Notes under the pieces: generated by a model | Told to the model about the DNA's origin: nothing | The model's input: only the letters and a program-made list of their open reading frames with translations | Databases searched by the model: none | Source of the DNA: Microbacterium oleivorans | GTDB taxonomy: Bacteria; Actinomycetota; Actinomycetes; Actinomycetales; Microbacteriaceae | Length of the DNA: 64,000 bases | NCBI RefSeq assembly: GCF_013389665.1 | Contig: NZ_CP058316.1 | Location: 682,001-746,000 of the forward strand | Direction: 5' to 3' | Shown here: one piece after another, positions 6,980 to 14,954 of the stretch | Layout of the letters: the number at the start of each line of letters is the position of its first letter | Numbering within the stretch: the first letter of the stretch is position 1 | Translations under genes and position numbers: made by a program

Positions 6980-8527
6980 TCACACGGTGGCGAGGCCGCG
7001 CTCCTCGTAGATCGAGGGGCCGTCGCCGGGGTTCTTCAGCAGCCAGTGCGCGCCGGCCACGCCCCACAGCGGGGACGCATCGCCGGGCGAATTCTTCGCG
7101 TCGACGACGTAGCCGCCGCCGAGGCTTTTCATGACGGCGGTTCCGGCGGCGACATCCAGCAGAGGCTGATTGCGGTGCTTGATCTTGCCGAGGTTGACGC
7201 CGTCCAGCAGCAGGCCGGCGGCGCGGCCGAGGTCGGCGCCGCCCCAGTCGGTGACCTCGATGCCCGCGTCGGTGAACTCGGTGATGAGCGAGGACACCGG
7301 AGCGCCCTTGGTTTGGAAAGTGATGCCGGCGGGCGTGAAGGTGCGGGCGGGGTCCTGCAGCCACGGCACGATCCAGTCCGTGCCAGGACGCGAGGCCATG
7401 ATGCCGACGTGCACGAGGCCGTCCTCGCGGTACGCCGCGAACGCGATGTGCGCCATCGTGCGGTCGTGAGAGACCTCGATACACAGGTAGACGTCGCCCC
7501 CCGGCGCGCGCTTGGAGAGCCGGTCGAATCCGGCGGCCCACTTGCCGGTCTGGAACGGCCCGCCGACGGAAGAGTCGACGAAGATGTTCGCGACCTCCGA
7601 CTCGAATACGGGCCGGGGGTCCGAGATCCAATAGGCGTGGAGGTTCTCCTCGGGCAGGTTGTAGTTCATCGACGGGTTCGAGTACGCCCACGCCTCAGGG
7701 GTGTCGAGCGGCATCCCCGGCGGCGGCGACCACCAGAACAGCCCGATGGTCGTGGAGTCGTCCTCTGACTCAATGGCATCCATTCCCTGCTTGTGCAGGA
7801 ACCTCTGAACGACGGCGTCCATATCGCCGGTGTTCGCGGCAGCGATCAGCTGCGAGCGTCGGCGCGCGGCGGTGGTCTTAGACAGCGCCGACCACGCCTT
7901 GAACGTCTTGTGCTTAAGGATCTCGTCGACGAAGACCAGGTCGAAGGTCAGGCCGCGGCCGCCGTTCTCGGCGGAGTCGACCCAGTAGCGCTGCCCGCCA
8001 GAGAGCTCGAACCACAGCTCGCCGTTGATCGCGTTCGTCTTGCCGCGCTCACGCGTGAGGCGCGGGACGGCGTCGATGATCTTCTGGGCGTGCTCGTAGG
8101 TCTTCTTGGCCGTGGCGAGCTTCTGCGCCACGCCGAGGACGATGGCGTCGCCGTCGACGAACATGCGGAACAGGATCAGCAGCGCCGCGATGAAGGTCTT
8201 GCCGTTTTGACGCGCGACCCACAGCAGCACCGTCTTGAACCGGTACGCCCCATCGGGGGTCAGCTCGAGCGCGTGGATCAGGAACCACCGCTGCCACGGG
8301 TTCAGCTTCGGTGCCAGCTCGCGGTGGCGGGTGTCCTTCAGCGCCTCGTGCAGCTGCTCGGCGAAGTGAATCGCCGCGTACCCGGCGGAGGTCTGCGGGT
8401 TCAGCGGGCGCCGCGGCGGGGTGAACACGCGGGGCACCATGTGTCCGTAGACCCGCCGCGGCCGCGCGCTACGCCTTCTTGCGGACTGCGCGCCGCTGGG
8501 GCGCTTCCGGGTCGTCGTCGATGTCAT
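6980..8527 (-). CDS. Terminase large subunit
   Basis: This is the 515-residue packaging ATPase/nuclease. The Walker A-like ARQNGKT lies at about 105-111, Walker B LVFVDE at 197-202, and the coupling motif AAANTG at 229-234. The C-terminal half has the nuclease fold, with CIEVSHDR near 365. The start is uncertain: ATG 8527 overlaps the small-subunit gene by 59 bases, has GGGGGA upstream and adds an arginine-rich leader. ATG 8440 would give 486 residues and start nearer the conserved VPRVFTPP. It drives DNA into the portal encoded downstream. Confidence 0.93.
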   Translation of the reverse strand: MTSTTTRKRPSGAQSARRRSARPRRVYGHMVPRVFTPPRRPLNPQTSAGYAAIHFAEQLHEALKDTRHRELAPKLNPWQRWFLIHALELTPDGAYRFKTVLLWVARQNGKTFIAALLILFRMFVDGDAIVLGVAQKLATAKKTYEHAQKIIDAVPRLTRERGKTNAINGELWFELSGGQRYWVDSAENGGRGLTFDLVFVDEILKHKTFKAWSALSKTTAARRRSQLIAAANTGDMDAVVQRFLHKQGMDAIESEDDSTTIGLFWWSPPPGMPLDTPEAWAYSNPSMNYNLPEENLHAYWISDPRPVFESEVANIFVDSSVGGPFQTGKWAAGFDRLSKRAPGGDVYLCIEVSHDRTMAHIAFAAYREDGLVHVGIMASRPGTDWIVPWLQDPARTFTPAGITFQTKGAPVSSLITEFTDAGIEVTDWGGADLGRAAGLLLDGVNLGKIKHRNQPLLDVAAGTAVMKSLGGGYVVDAKNSPGDASPLWGVAGAHWLLKNPGDGPSIYEERGLATV

Positions 8528-8951
8528 CCACGTCCCCCGTGTAGAACGAGCGCCGCAGCTCGTCGAGCTCGTCGCGCTCGATGGGCTTCGCGGCCGCGAT
8601 GAGCTTGTCGATCGTCTCCTCGTACCGCTGAGCGATCGCCGACCGCTGAGCTATCGCCGTGGAGTCGAGGTCGCGGGCGAGGGTCAGCAACAGAGCCACA
8701 CGCGGCTGCGAGGACGGGGGCACGGCGAGCGATTCGACGAACGCGAGCGCTGCCGCCTCGTTCGACAGGCGCGGCGACGCTGTCCCGCTGTCGGTCCCAC
8801 CAGGTGTCCCACCCGATGTCCCGCCGGCATCCCGCCCCGCGGGGCCGATCCGAGGGATCGCCTCGAGCTGCGACTTCTCTTTCGCCGCCTGGCGTTGCCG
8901 GGCCTTCCGCTCACGGTCTCGCTTGCGCTTGTCCTCGGGCGTCATGGCCAT
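8469..8951 (-). CDS. Terminase small subunit
   Basis: This 160-residue protein recognises phage DNA for packaging. ATG 8951 (MAMTPEDKRKRDRERK) is chosen because GGAGGTGG lies 5 bases upstream. The N-terminus is a highly charged helix. A glycine/threonine-rich repeat region (about 45-60) follows, then a helical domain (AALAFVESL, RVALLLTLARDLD, RYEETIDKLI) like the oligomerisation region of phage small terminases. It directly precedes the large subunit and overlaps it. Confidence 0.75.
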   Translation of the reverse strand: MAMTPEDKRKRDRERKARQRQAAKEKSQLEAIPRIGPAGRDAGGTSGGTPGGTDSGTASPRLSNEAAALAFVESLAVPPSSQPRVALLLTLARDLDSTAIAQRSAIAQRYEETIDKLIAAAKPIERDELDELRRSFYTGDVDDIDDDPEAPQRRAVRKKA

Positions 8952-9116
8952 CTTGACCACCTCCCCGAGGGTGGGACATGGGACACGACCCTGCGGAGGG
9001 GGACGGATCACAGCCGGCGGAGTGCAACGGGCATGGGGGTAGCGATTTGCGACCCCCTCCCCCGTGCTGTGCGCGGCATGGGCGGGCTGTATCGGCGTAG
9101 GTGTGGGTCGGTGTGG

Positions 9117-9413
9117 CTACCAGACCTCGGATGGGTCACCGAGGCCGAGGCGCTGCTCCCCCGCTCCCTTGTTGCGGTTGCATCGCAGGTGCTCGGGCTG
9201 ACCGTTCGACGGGTCGTCGGCGAGCTCGGGGTACGCCTTCACCGACTTGATGTGTCCGTACTCGAACGCGTCGCGGTGTCCGCGAGGCAGGGTCGTGTCG
9301 ATCTTCTCGCCACACAGAGCGCATGGCAGGTTGTGCTCGGCAACCGCGACCTTCAGGTTCTTGCGGTTCGTCCGGTGAGCGGAGGTAGTCCGCCCCGGGA
9401 TTCCGGCGGCCAC
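9117..9413 (-). CDS. HNH endonuclease next to terminase
   Basis: This 98-residue HNH protein has zinc-site cysteines C31 and C34 (CALC), H54 in FEYGHI, N70 and H75 (SNGQPEH), and C78-N79 followed by RNKG. HNH proteins beside the terminase in HK97-like phages are required for cos cleavage and packaging in the studied cases. The GTG start at 9413 lies 1 base after the stop of the upstream small gene, so the two are probably co-translated. A cos site is expected nearby but I could not identify one. Confidence 0.85.
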   Translation of the reverse strand: MAAGIPGRTTSAHRTNRKNLKVAVAEHNLPCALCGEKIDTTLPRGHRDAFEYGHIKSVKAYPELADDPSNGQPEHLRCNRNKGAGEQRLGLGDPSEVW

Positions 9414-9414
9414 G

Positions 9415-9573
9415 TCAGCGGGCCGGGCGGGTCAGCGCGGCGGTGATGATCTCGGCGGCGGTCACGAGGCCGAGGCCGAGCGGCTCGCCGTGACGGCGCA
9501 CCGGGCGGGGCTTCGGCTTCCGTGTGAACGGGATACCCGCGCGCTTGCGGGCCTTGCGGGCTGCGTTGGACAT
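9415..9573 (-). CDS. Small basic phage protein
   Basis: This 52-residue protein starts MSNAARKARKRAGIPF, with a GGGGG run upstream of ATG 9573. It is strongly basic for 35 residues (Arg/Lys/Pro) and ends in a hydrophobic helix, LGLVTAAEIITAAL. It is the first gene of the leftward late unit, tightly packed against the HNH gene. Nucleic-acid binding is plausible from charge only. No family is recognised. Confidence 0.55.
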   Translation of the reverse strand: MSNAARKARKRAGIPFTRKPKPRPVRRHGEPLGLGLVTAAEIITAALTRPAR

Positions 9574-9961
9574 GCTGGCCCCCGATCGAGGTTTGCCGGC
9601 AAGCGCCCGCGGACAGTCCACGCGGGCGCCCGCCTATTCACGTCTGCGCCTCACGCGCCGGCGATCGCCCCCGATGCAAGATGATCAGCGCTCCTCGACT
9701 CCACCGCTTGGGAAGGTGGCCGGGCGCCGTCTGGCTGGAAGTGCGAGCGTCGCGTGAACGGTGAGGCGAGATCCCGGCCAGTCGGACCGGAAGATCAAGC
9801 GGGGCCGCGCCCGATGCGCGAGATGCGAACGCGACCCCGAGAACGCCGAAAGCCCCACCCGCTCGGGGTGAGGCTTCCGGTCATAGTTCTTGTGCGAGGC
9901 ACAGCCTATCAGCGAAACGGGCCACGTTTTCGGAGCATCTCAGCGCGGCGTGTCGCCTTGG
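9574..9961. other. Non-coding gap between early and late prophage units
   Basis: I find no convincing gene in this 388-bp gap. It separates the alarmone-synthetase end of the early operon from the first late gene, so it should hold the late promoter, but no clear -35/-10 pair is visible. It contains a 9-bp perfect inverted repeat (9603-9611 with 9621-9629) in the expected late-transcript leader and a second hairpin at 9850-9875. Packaging (cos) or late-activator sites could also be here. Confidence 0.6.
9850..9875 (-). terminator. Hairpin terminator after the RelA/SpoT-like gene
   Basis: AAGCC-CACCC pairs with GGGTG-GGCTT with one mismatch around a GC-rich loop. On the minus strand the stem is followed by UUUCGG. 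It lies about 85 bases after the alarmone-synthetase stop and would end the leftward early transcript. Confidence 0.5.
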
Positions 9962-10996
9962 CTACAGGCGCCGCATCTCGCGACGAACGAAGTTGCTGAA
10001 GGCGGTCGTATCGGCGAAGTAGTTGGGGTACGCAGATCGGAGGTCGCCTATTCGCTTCGAGGACACCAGCACGGCATCGACGTCCTCGTCGTCCTCCGCC
10101 TCAATTTCTGCCAGGCGACTCTCCGCCGCGGCAGGGTTGTCGAACAAGGTCAGCACCAGCTTCTGCTGCCAGCGGTGAAGCTCGAGCAGGAAGGTGTTTC
10201 GCTTATGGCCTCCGTGCTGCTGCACCGCGGCCACGTAACCCTCGAGCCTATTGAGCAGGCCCAGCTCGAGCTCGAGGTTGAGCAGCTCGAGCCGCAGCTC
10301 CGACACGGTCCCCTCAGCACCGACCGGCTGCGGAAGACCCTCGGCGATCGCCATCAGAGCACTCACAACGAGCATGTAGCGCTTTAGCTTCGGGTCGCCC
10401 TCGTTGTACTTCAGGCGCGTGCCGCCGAAGAGGTCGAGCGTCTCGACGGCGGTCGCCCAGGCATGCTGAAGCTGCGTCCGCACCTGCACCTCGATGAGAG
10501 CCCCGTGGTACTCGGTCTTCGTCGCGTTGTACTCGTAGACCAGATGCACCCCGCGATAGCCGGTGCTCTGCGGGCCTGGCCCCTCACGGAGGTAGTCATA
10601 GGTGCGCAGGATCCGGTTCTGAGCGCGTGTCGCACCCTTCAGCCGAGCGACCAGGGCATCGACGTCCTGGATGGTCGGCAGGACGGCGCGCGTCCCACCG
10701 AGGTCATGCATCGTCGTGACGTTCATATGCGGGTGCCGGCGCAGCTTGTCGACGATCGTCGGCAGTCGTTTCATACGACGAACAACCAGCGCGTCGGGCG
10801 ACACGGCGAGCGCGTTCTTTCGCACGTGGATCGTCACCGAGAACAGCGGATAGGCGTGCGCGCTCCGGTAGTTGCTCACCTTCTCCCGGGCCTCCGCCGC
10901 CTCTTCCGCTGTCCCCCTCCCGGAGCCGATCAGCCTGCCCGCGTTCTTGACCTGCGTCTTCGTGTACTTCTGTACGGCCCACCCCATGACGGTCAT
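9962..10996 (-). CDS. RelA/SpoT-domain (p)ppGpp synthetase-like protein
   Basis: This 344-residue protein has the full alarmone-synthetase signature: basic pair R74/K76 (RRMKRLP), DLGGTR at 98-103, YRGVH at 147-151, and EVQVRT with HAW at 169-180. No HD hydrolase and no TGS/ACT regulatory domains are present. Residues 190-344 are helical (SELRLELLNLELELGLL) and unassigned. ATG 10996 overlaps the upstream stop as ATGA. It is the last gene of the early operon, where phages carry cargo genes. A defence or toxin role (toxSAS/CapRel-like) or growth control during lysogeny is inference. Confidence 0.88.
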   Translation of the reverse strand: MTVMGWAVQKYTKTQVKNAGRLIGSGRGTAEEAAEAREKVSNYRSAHAYPLFSVTIHVRKNALAVSPDALVVRRMKRLPTIVDKLRRHPHMNVTTMHDLGGTRAVLPTIQDVDALVARLKGATRAQNRILRTYDYLREGPGPQSTGYRGVHLVYEYNATKTEYHGALIEVQVRTQLQHAWATAVETLDLFGGTRLKYNEGDPKLKRYMLVVSALMAIAEGLPQPVGAEGTVSELRLELLNLELELGLLNRLEGYVAAVQQHGGHKRNTFLLELHRWQQKLVLTLFDNPAAAESRLAEIEAEDDEDVDAVLVSSKRIGDLRSAYPNYFADTTAFSNFVRREMRRL

Positions 10997-11232
10997 GCTA
11001 TCGACCCGGTCTCCTCGAGTAGCTCGAACGCGCGAGCGGCGGCCCGTCGGCGCTGGTTGATCGTCAGGAACGGCACCGAGGTGATCGCGATGAGGTTCGC
11101 GATCTCCTGCTGCCGCACATGCTCCGCCCGGCCCTGCCGATACTCCCGCGCCCACGCCCCTTCACTGTCGGCGGTCGCCGGCCGGACTCCGAATCGGTCG
11201 ATCCGGTCATCACGACGCCATCCGATGGGCAT
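10993..11232 (-). CDS. Small helical protein coupled to the alarmone synthetase gene
   Basis: This 79-residue protein begins MPIGWRRDDRIDRFG and is rich in Arg and Glu (WAREYRQGRAEHVRQQEIANLI, RRRAAARAFELLEE), probably all-helical. Its stop overlaps the RelA-like start (ATGA) and its start overlaps the upstream gene by 23 bases. The RBS is weak, so the exact start is uncertain. It could be the antitoxin or partner of the adjacent synthetase on position alone; no homology supports that. Confidence 0.6.
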   Translation of the reverse strand: MPIGWRRDDRIDRFGVRPATADSEGAWAREYRQGRAEHVRQQEIANLIAITSVPFLTINQRRRAAARAFELLEETGSIA

Positions 11233-11434
11233 ACTCGGACGAGACGCTGATTGCCTTGCTCACGGCCTGGCGCCCGTCGCGGATGTCTTCGCTGTGATGA
11301 ATCACCTTCGGCGTACCGTCCGCTGCCTTCTCGGCGTTCGACGCGACCTCGATCTCGTACGCGCCGGCCCGGAGTCGCTTCGTCCACCACTGGCTCCACC
11401 CGTCGCCGCCCGTGGCCGTCGTCAGTTCGCTCAT
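11210..11434 (-). CDS. Hypothetical prophage protein
   Basis: This 74-residue protein starts at ATG 11434 behind GGGAG. It has WSQWWTKRLRAGAYEIEVA followed by DGTPKVIHHSEDIRDGRQAVSKAI, suggesting a short beta-alpha fold. It overlaps its upstream neighbour by 4 bases. No family is recognised. Confidence 0.6.
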   Translation of the reverse strand: MSELTTATGGDGWSQWWTKRLRAGAYEIEVASNAEKAADGTPKVIHHSEDIRDGRQAVSKAISVSSEYAHRMAS

Positions 11435-11778
11435 GTCGTGCTCCCGTTCGTGTGTTCCGGTTGAGTGGCGTGCTGGGGTTCCCAGTAGCCGAAGGCGCCC
11501 CATGACCCGTCGGGGCGGTAGCTGAGGTTCCAGCGACGCGGCCACGCACCCTGAGCCAGCGCCCACCGCGCGCGCTCGTCGGCGAACCGCTGCGCTTCCG
11601 CCCACTCGGTGAACTCGGCGATCGGGACCGTGCACGTCGGCGTCTCCCACGCGGCCACCTCCCAGCTGCGAGGGGCCGGGTCGTCGTACGCAGCGCGACG
11701 AACCTCAAGCGGCAAGCTCGGCGCGGCGAGCCACTCCGTCAGGTAAGTCGCGAGCTCCACCTGCGAGACACGCGTCAT
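11431..11778 (-). CDS. Hypothetical prophage protein
   Basis: This 115-residue protein begins MTRVSQVELATYLTEWL and is rich in tryptophan (12 residues, including RSWEVAAWETP and WGAFGYWEPQ) and in charged residues. It overlaps both neighbours by 4 bases, placing it firmly in the early operon. No recognised domain or catalytic motif is seen. Confidence 0.6.
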   Translation of the reverse strand: MTRVSQVELATYLTEWLAAPSLPLEVRRAAYDDPAPRSWEVAAWETPTCTVPIAEFTEWAEAQRFADERARWALAQGAWPRRWNLSYRPDGSWGAFGYWEPQHATQPEHTNGSTT

Positions 11779-12689
11779 GCCGTCACCGCCTTGCGAGGGC
11801 GTCCGACGCGATCTCGCATCCGCTCCCGGATCTCGAGCACCTCGGACTCGCGGAACCACGTCACCCGGCCCATCGGCCCCTGCGTGATCGCGCGCGGCAC
11901 GAGCCCCTCGCGCTCTCGCCAGCGCTTCAGCGTCCGCTCCGACCCGGCGTACTTCGCCCGCGCCGCCTCGTCCTTCGTGATCAGCCGATCCCGCCACTCG
12001 GCAACGGCCGACACCTCGAGCGCCTCGTCGGCGTCCGCGTCGACGACGTGCGCGGCATCCGGCCGCTCGAGCCGGTAGCGGCTCACCGCGTCGACGATCG
12101 ACCAGAACGGGCGCACGCCGTCCTCGTCGACCGGATGCCGGACGAGCACGGCCTCGGCGAGCTGCTTCACGTCGTCGGCGTGGTTCGCGATCCGGTCGAA
12201 GTCGCCGAGGATCACGTTCGCGCAGCTGCGGGCGTAGTCGTACGCCGCGAGCGAGCCGGCGCCCGCGGGCATCCCGCCGACGATGCCCGATCGCGGGTCG
12301 ACGAACACCGCCCACGACCGCAGCGACCGCATCACGTCCTCCGACGCGTCGATCAGGTCCGCCGGCGTCGGCGCGGGCGCCTCAGCCCCCTTCCCCGACG
12401 AGGACCGCAGCGCGTCATAGACCATCGCCTTGCGCGGGTCAGCGAGCGACCGCAGGCGGCCGACGAGATCCGCAGCGTTGTCGATGTGCCCGCGCATCCG
12501 CCGATAGCAGCGATCGCAGACCATGACGCCATCGCGAGCGGGCGCCGGCGCGCACCCCTTGCATGATCGCTCGGGGCGCTCCATCGCACCGTCCTCGACC
12601 GCCGCGTCGACGACGAGGCCGTAGTCGACGCAGGTCGCGAAGTGCAGGTCGGGCACGGTGCACCCGAGCTCACATCCTCTTTCGGACAT
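11775..12689 (-). CDS. Zinc-finger / winged-HTH DNA-binding protein
   Basis: This 304-residue protein starts at ATG 12689 behind GAGGAGAT. The N-terminus carries paired cysteines (CELGC, CKGC, then CDRCYRRM near 58-62), likely a zinc-binding site. The C-terminal 60 residues form a MerR/excisionase-like winged helix: ITKDEAARAKYAGSERTLKRW, then a wing with GRVTWFRESEVLEIRER. Similar two-part proteins occur in actinophage early regions and may act in replication or transcription control. The role is not established. Confidence 0.7.
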   Translation of the reverse strand: MSERGCELGCTVPDLHFATCVDYGLVVDAAVEDGAMERPERSCKGCAPAPARDGVMVCDRCYRRMRGHIDNAADLVGRLRSLADPRKAMVYDALRSSSGKGAEAPAPTPADLIDASEDVMRSLRSWAVFVDPRSGIVGGMPAGAGSLAAYDYARSCANVILGDFDRIANHADDVKQLAEAVLVRHPVDEDGVRPFWSIVDAVSRYRLERPDAAHVVDADADEALEVSAVAEWRDRLITKDEAARAKYAGSERTLKRWREREGLVPRAITQGPMGRVTWFRESEVLEIRERMRDRVGRPRKAVTA

Positions 12690-12700
12690 GGGATCTCCTC

Positions 12701-13177
12701 TCAGAACGGGGTGTCGTCGCTCGGGACGGTCCACGAGCCGTCTTCGGACACGGGCGCGGCATAGGTCTCCTGCTGGCGCTGGGATGCCGCCGGCTGCGCC
12801 GCGGTCCCTCCTGCCGCTGCGCGAGTGACCTGCGCCGTCGCATAGCGCAGGCTCGGGCCGATCTCATCGATCTCGAGCTCGATAGCGGTGCGGGTCTGGC
12901 CCTCGCGGTCCTGGTAGTTCCGCTGCCGCAGGCGACCGGTCGCGACGACACGCATGCCCTTGGTGAGCGTCCCGGCGATGTGCTCGGCGAACTCACGCCA
13001 GGCCGACGCGCGCAGGAACAGCGCTTCGCCGTCCTTCCACTCGTTCGCCTGGCGGTCGAAGGTGCGCGGGGTGCTCGCGATCGTGAAGTTCACCACCGGG
13101 AGTCCGTTCTGCGTGTAGCGCAGCTCGGGGTCGGCGGTCAGGTTGCCGACGACGGTCAGGACGGTTTCGCCGGGCAT
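12701..13177 (-). CDS. ssb: Single-stranded DNA-binding protein
   Basis: This 158-residue SSB has the OB-fold pattern [29 protein letters not shown] followed by [14 protein letters not shown] and [16 protein letters not shown]. The low-complexity linker ends in DDTPF, equivalent to the acidic SSB tail that recruits partner proteins. It overlaps the upstream gene at ATG 13177 and sits in the replication/recombination part of the operon with the YqaJ-type exonuclease. Confidence 0.95.
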   Translation of the reverse strand: MPGETVLTVVGNLTADPELRYTQNGLPVVNFTIASTPRTFDRQANEWKDGEALFLRASAWREFAEHIAGTLTKGMRVVATGRLRQRNYQDREGQTRTAIELEIDEIGPSLRYATAQVTRAAAGGTAAQPAASQRQQETYAAPVSEDGSWTVPSDDTPF

Positions 13178-13635
13178 CAGACGGCCACCTCGACGCTCTC
13201 CCAGCTCCGGTCCCCCTGCAGCGCGGCAGTAGCGCGGACGGCGAGGGTCAGCGGGTCCGTGCTCTCGTCGACATGCGACAGGGAATCGACGAGCGCGCGC
13301 CGGGCGTCCTCGAGCGGCAGGTGCTCGGGGTCGTACGCCCACAGGGTGGAGTCACCGTCCCAGGAGAAGACGACCGGGCCAGAGCGCAGCGGCGTCGTGC
13401 CGCCGTTGTAGAGCTCGAAGATCACGCCGGGGTCGTCGAACCAGCCCTCGACGGCCAGGCAGTAGCCCTGGTCGATCAGTGTGTGCTGGTCGTGGTCGTC
13501 CTGCCAGTAGTCCTCGCAGATGCCGCAGTGCAGCCGGCAGCTGGCCCCTTCGGGCGCGCTGCAGGTGAGCGTCGGGCGGATCGCGCCGTCTGCCTCGAGC
13601 TCGATGTCGATGCGGTGAGGGTTCGCCGTGCCCAT
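13177..13635 (-). CDS. Hypothetical prophage protein with Cys/His cluster
   Basis: This 152-residue acidic protein has a [20 protein letters not shown] cluster at about 25-44 and a following DDHDQH, which could bind a metal. The second half ([25 protein letters not shown]) is beta-rich. It is coupled to ssb by overlap. Short cysteine-cluster proteins like this occur in actinophage early regions; no function is known to me. Confidence 0.65.
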   Translation of the reverse strand: MGTANPHRIDIELEADGAIRPTLTCSAPEGASCRLHCGICEDYWQDDHDQHTLIDQGYCLAVEGWFDDPGVIFELYNGGTTPLRSGPVVFSWDGDSTLWAYDPEHLPLEDARRALVDSLSHVDESTDPLTLAVRATAALQGDRSWESVEVAV

Positions 13636-13943
13636 CAGAGCGCCCCCTCGTTCGCGTCCTGCGCCTCGACCATGACCGGGTGCGGCGCGGTCAGCGATTC
13701 GGGGACGATGACGATTGCCTCGGGCCGCAGCGGGAGGAATGCCCCCTTGGGGATCTCGATCGTGACCTTCACCTCTACCGTTCCCGGCTTCGGCTTCTGC
13801 GACTTGTTCTGCGTCGAGCCGACGACTTTCGCGCCGTCGATCGCGCTCGGCTCGTCGAACTTCCTCGACTGCTTCGCACGCCAGGTGTACTCGGGCTGCA
13901 CCTGCAGGTAGACGGTCGCTCGGACCGCATCGTGGTTCGTCAT
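13635..13943 (-). CDS. Hypothetical prophage protein
   Basis: This 102-residue protein begins MTNHDAVRATVYLQVQPEYTW. The pattern is beta-strand rich (GTVEVKVTIEIPKGAF, PEAIVIVPESL) with a lysine-rich middle. It overlaps the next gene by one base and the upstream gene by 4. No recognised family. Confidence 0.6.
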   Translation of the reverse strand: MTNHDAVRATVYLQVQPEYTWRAKQSRKFDEPSAIDGAKVVGSTQNKSQKPKPGTVEVKVTIEIPKGAFLPLRPEAIVIVPESLTAPHPVMVEAQDANEGAL

Positions 13944-14266
13944 GCTGTCTTCCTCTCGGAGGTATTGCGTTGCTTCCAGGCCGCCGCTCTGGCGACGGTC
14001 TGCTGGGCTTGCTTGGCCTTCTGCTCGGCGATGAACCGGTCGGCGTCGGCCTCGGCGTCCTCGTGCGACTGCTCGAGCTGCCGGGCCGTGCGCCGGGCGA
14101 CGGCGAGGGACTGCTGATTGCGCGCCGCGTGAAACTCGCGCTGCGCCCGGTCGCCGTTCGATCCGGGGCGCTCCTTGGCGACCTTCGCGAATGACGGGAA
14201 CTGCTCCTTGACCGCCGCGCGCTTGTTGATCAGCGGCAGCCAATCGGGATACCGGGCCTCGCTCAT
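13940..14266 (-). CDS. Hypothetical coiled-coil prophage protein
   Basis: This 108-residue protein starts MSEARYPDWLPLINKRA. After residue 40 it is a long charged helix rich in Ala/Gln/Glu (ARNQQSLAVARRTARQLEQSHEDAEADADRF). It is probably a coiled coil. It sits between the 227-residue replication-module protein and the beta-rich hypothetical. No known motif. Confidence 0.6.
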   Translation of the reverse strand: MSEARYPDWLPLINKRAAVKEQFPSFAKVAKERPGSNGDRAQREFHAARNQQSLAVARRTARQLEQSHEDAEADADRFIAEQKAKQAQQTVARAAAWKQRNTSERKTA

Positions 14267-14270
14267 CGGG

Positions 14271-14954
14271 TCACCACGGCTCCTCGTCGGGCGTCCCGGC
14301 GCGCTCGAAGTGAACGGTGAGCTTCTCCTCGTAGACCCGCCGGGTGAGCCACTCGTCCCGCTTGAGGCGAGCATCCCGGCAGGGACCGCACTTCGTCTTC
14401 CCGGCGCCGTGCGGCATGTGGTCGTCGCAGAACATCGGCGGGGCATCCAGGATCAGCGGGCGCTCCGGCAGCACGGGCTCCTCCTCGCGGTCCTGCGTCA
14501 CCGCGTCCCACGCATCGGCCCGCGCGGCGTCCTCCGCCCGCACCTGCGCCCGCGCCCGCTCCCGCGCTCGCTCGCGCCCGCCCGCGCTCCCCCGCCCCAC
14601 AGCCACGGACGTCCATGGACGATCCCGCGCCGGCGGTTCCGGGGTCGAGATCCGCACGCCGCGCATGTCCACCCGAAGCGGGTGCAGCAGCAGCAGCCAT
14701 TCGGCGCCGCCCGCGACATACGTCGTCAGGAACCCGGCGTCCATCAGCTCGACGAGGTGCTCGAGCACCGTGTCCTGCGCCGCGTACCAATCGAGACCCG
14801 GGTACGCGTCCGCCGGGTACATCTCCCGCGCGATCCGCCCCGTATCCATCGGACCCCGCCCCAGTGGGTCGAGGTTCAGCCACAGCCACAGCGCGAGCGG
14901 CTTCGCCTCGTGCGGCACCTCGTCGAGGTGCGCCAGGTCGGCCGCGCTGATCAT
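14271..14954 (-). CDS. Putative replication-module protein with zinc-finger-like C-terminus
   Basis: This protein of about 227 residues begins MISAADLAHLDEVPHEAK. The N-terminal half looks like a winged-helix initiator-type domain (AREMYPADAYPGLDWYAAQDTVLEHLVELMDAGFL followed by EWLLLLHPLRVD). An Arg/Glu/Ala low-complexity linker follows. The C-terminus has CDDHMPHGAGKTKCGPCRDARLKRDEWL, a likely zinc site. ATG 14954 forms ATGA with a stop in the frame the upstream gene probably once used; GTG 14972 is an alternative start with a better upstream purine run. Replication is suggested by fold pattern and position only. Confidence 0.7.
   Translation of the reverse strand: MISAADLAHLDEVPHEAKPLALWLWLNLDPLGRGPMDTGRIAREMYPADAYPGLDWYAAQDTVLEHLVELMDAGFLTTYVAGGAEWLLLLHPLRVDMRGVRISTPEPPARDRPWTSVAVGRGSAGGRERARERARAQVRAEDAARADAWDAVTQDREEEPVLPERPLILDAPPMFCDDHMPHGAGKTKCGPCRDARLKRDEWLTRRVYEEKLTVHFERAGTPDEEPW

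Noticed and set aside
9680..9750. tRNA-like anticodon arm (CCACC...TTCCCAA...GGTGG on the minus strand)
   Set aside because: Has two extra loop bases, no TTCRA T-arm and no acceptor stem, so no tRNA can be supported.
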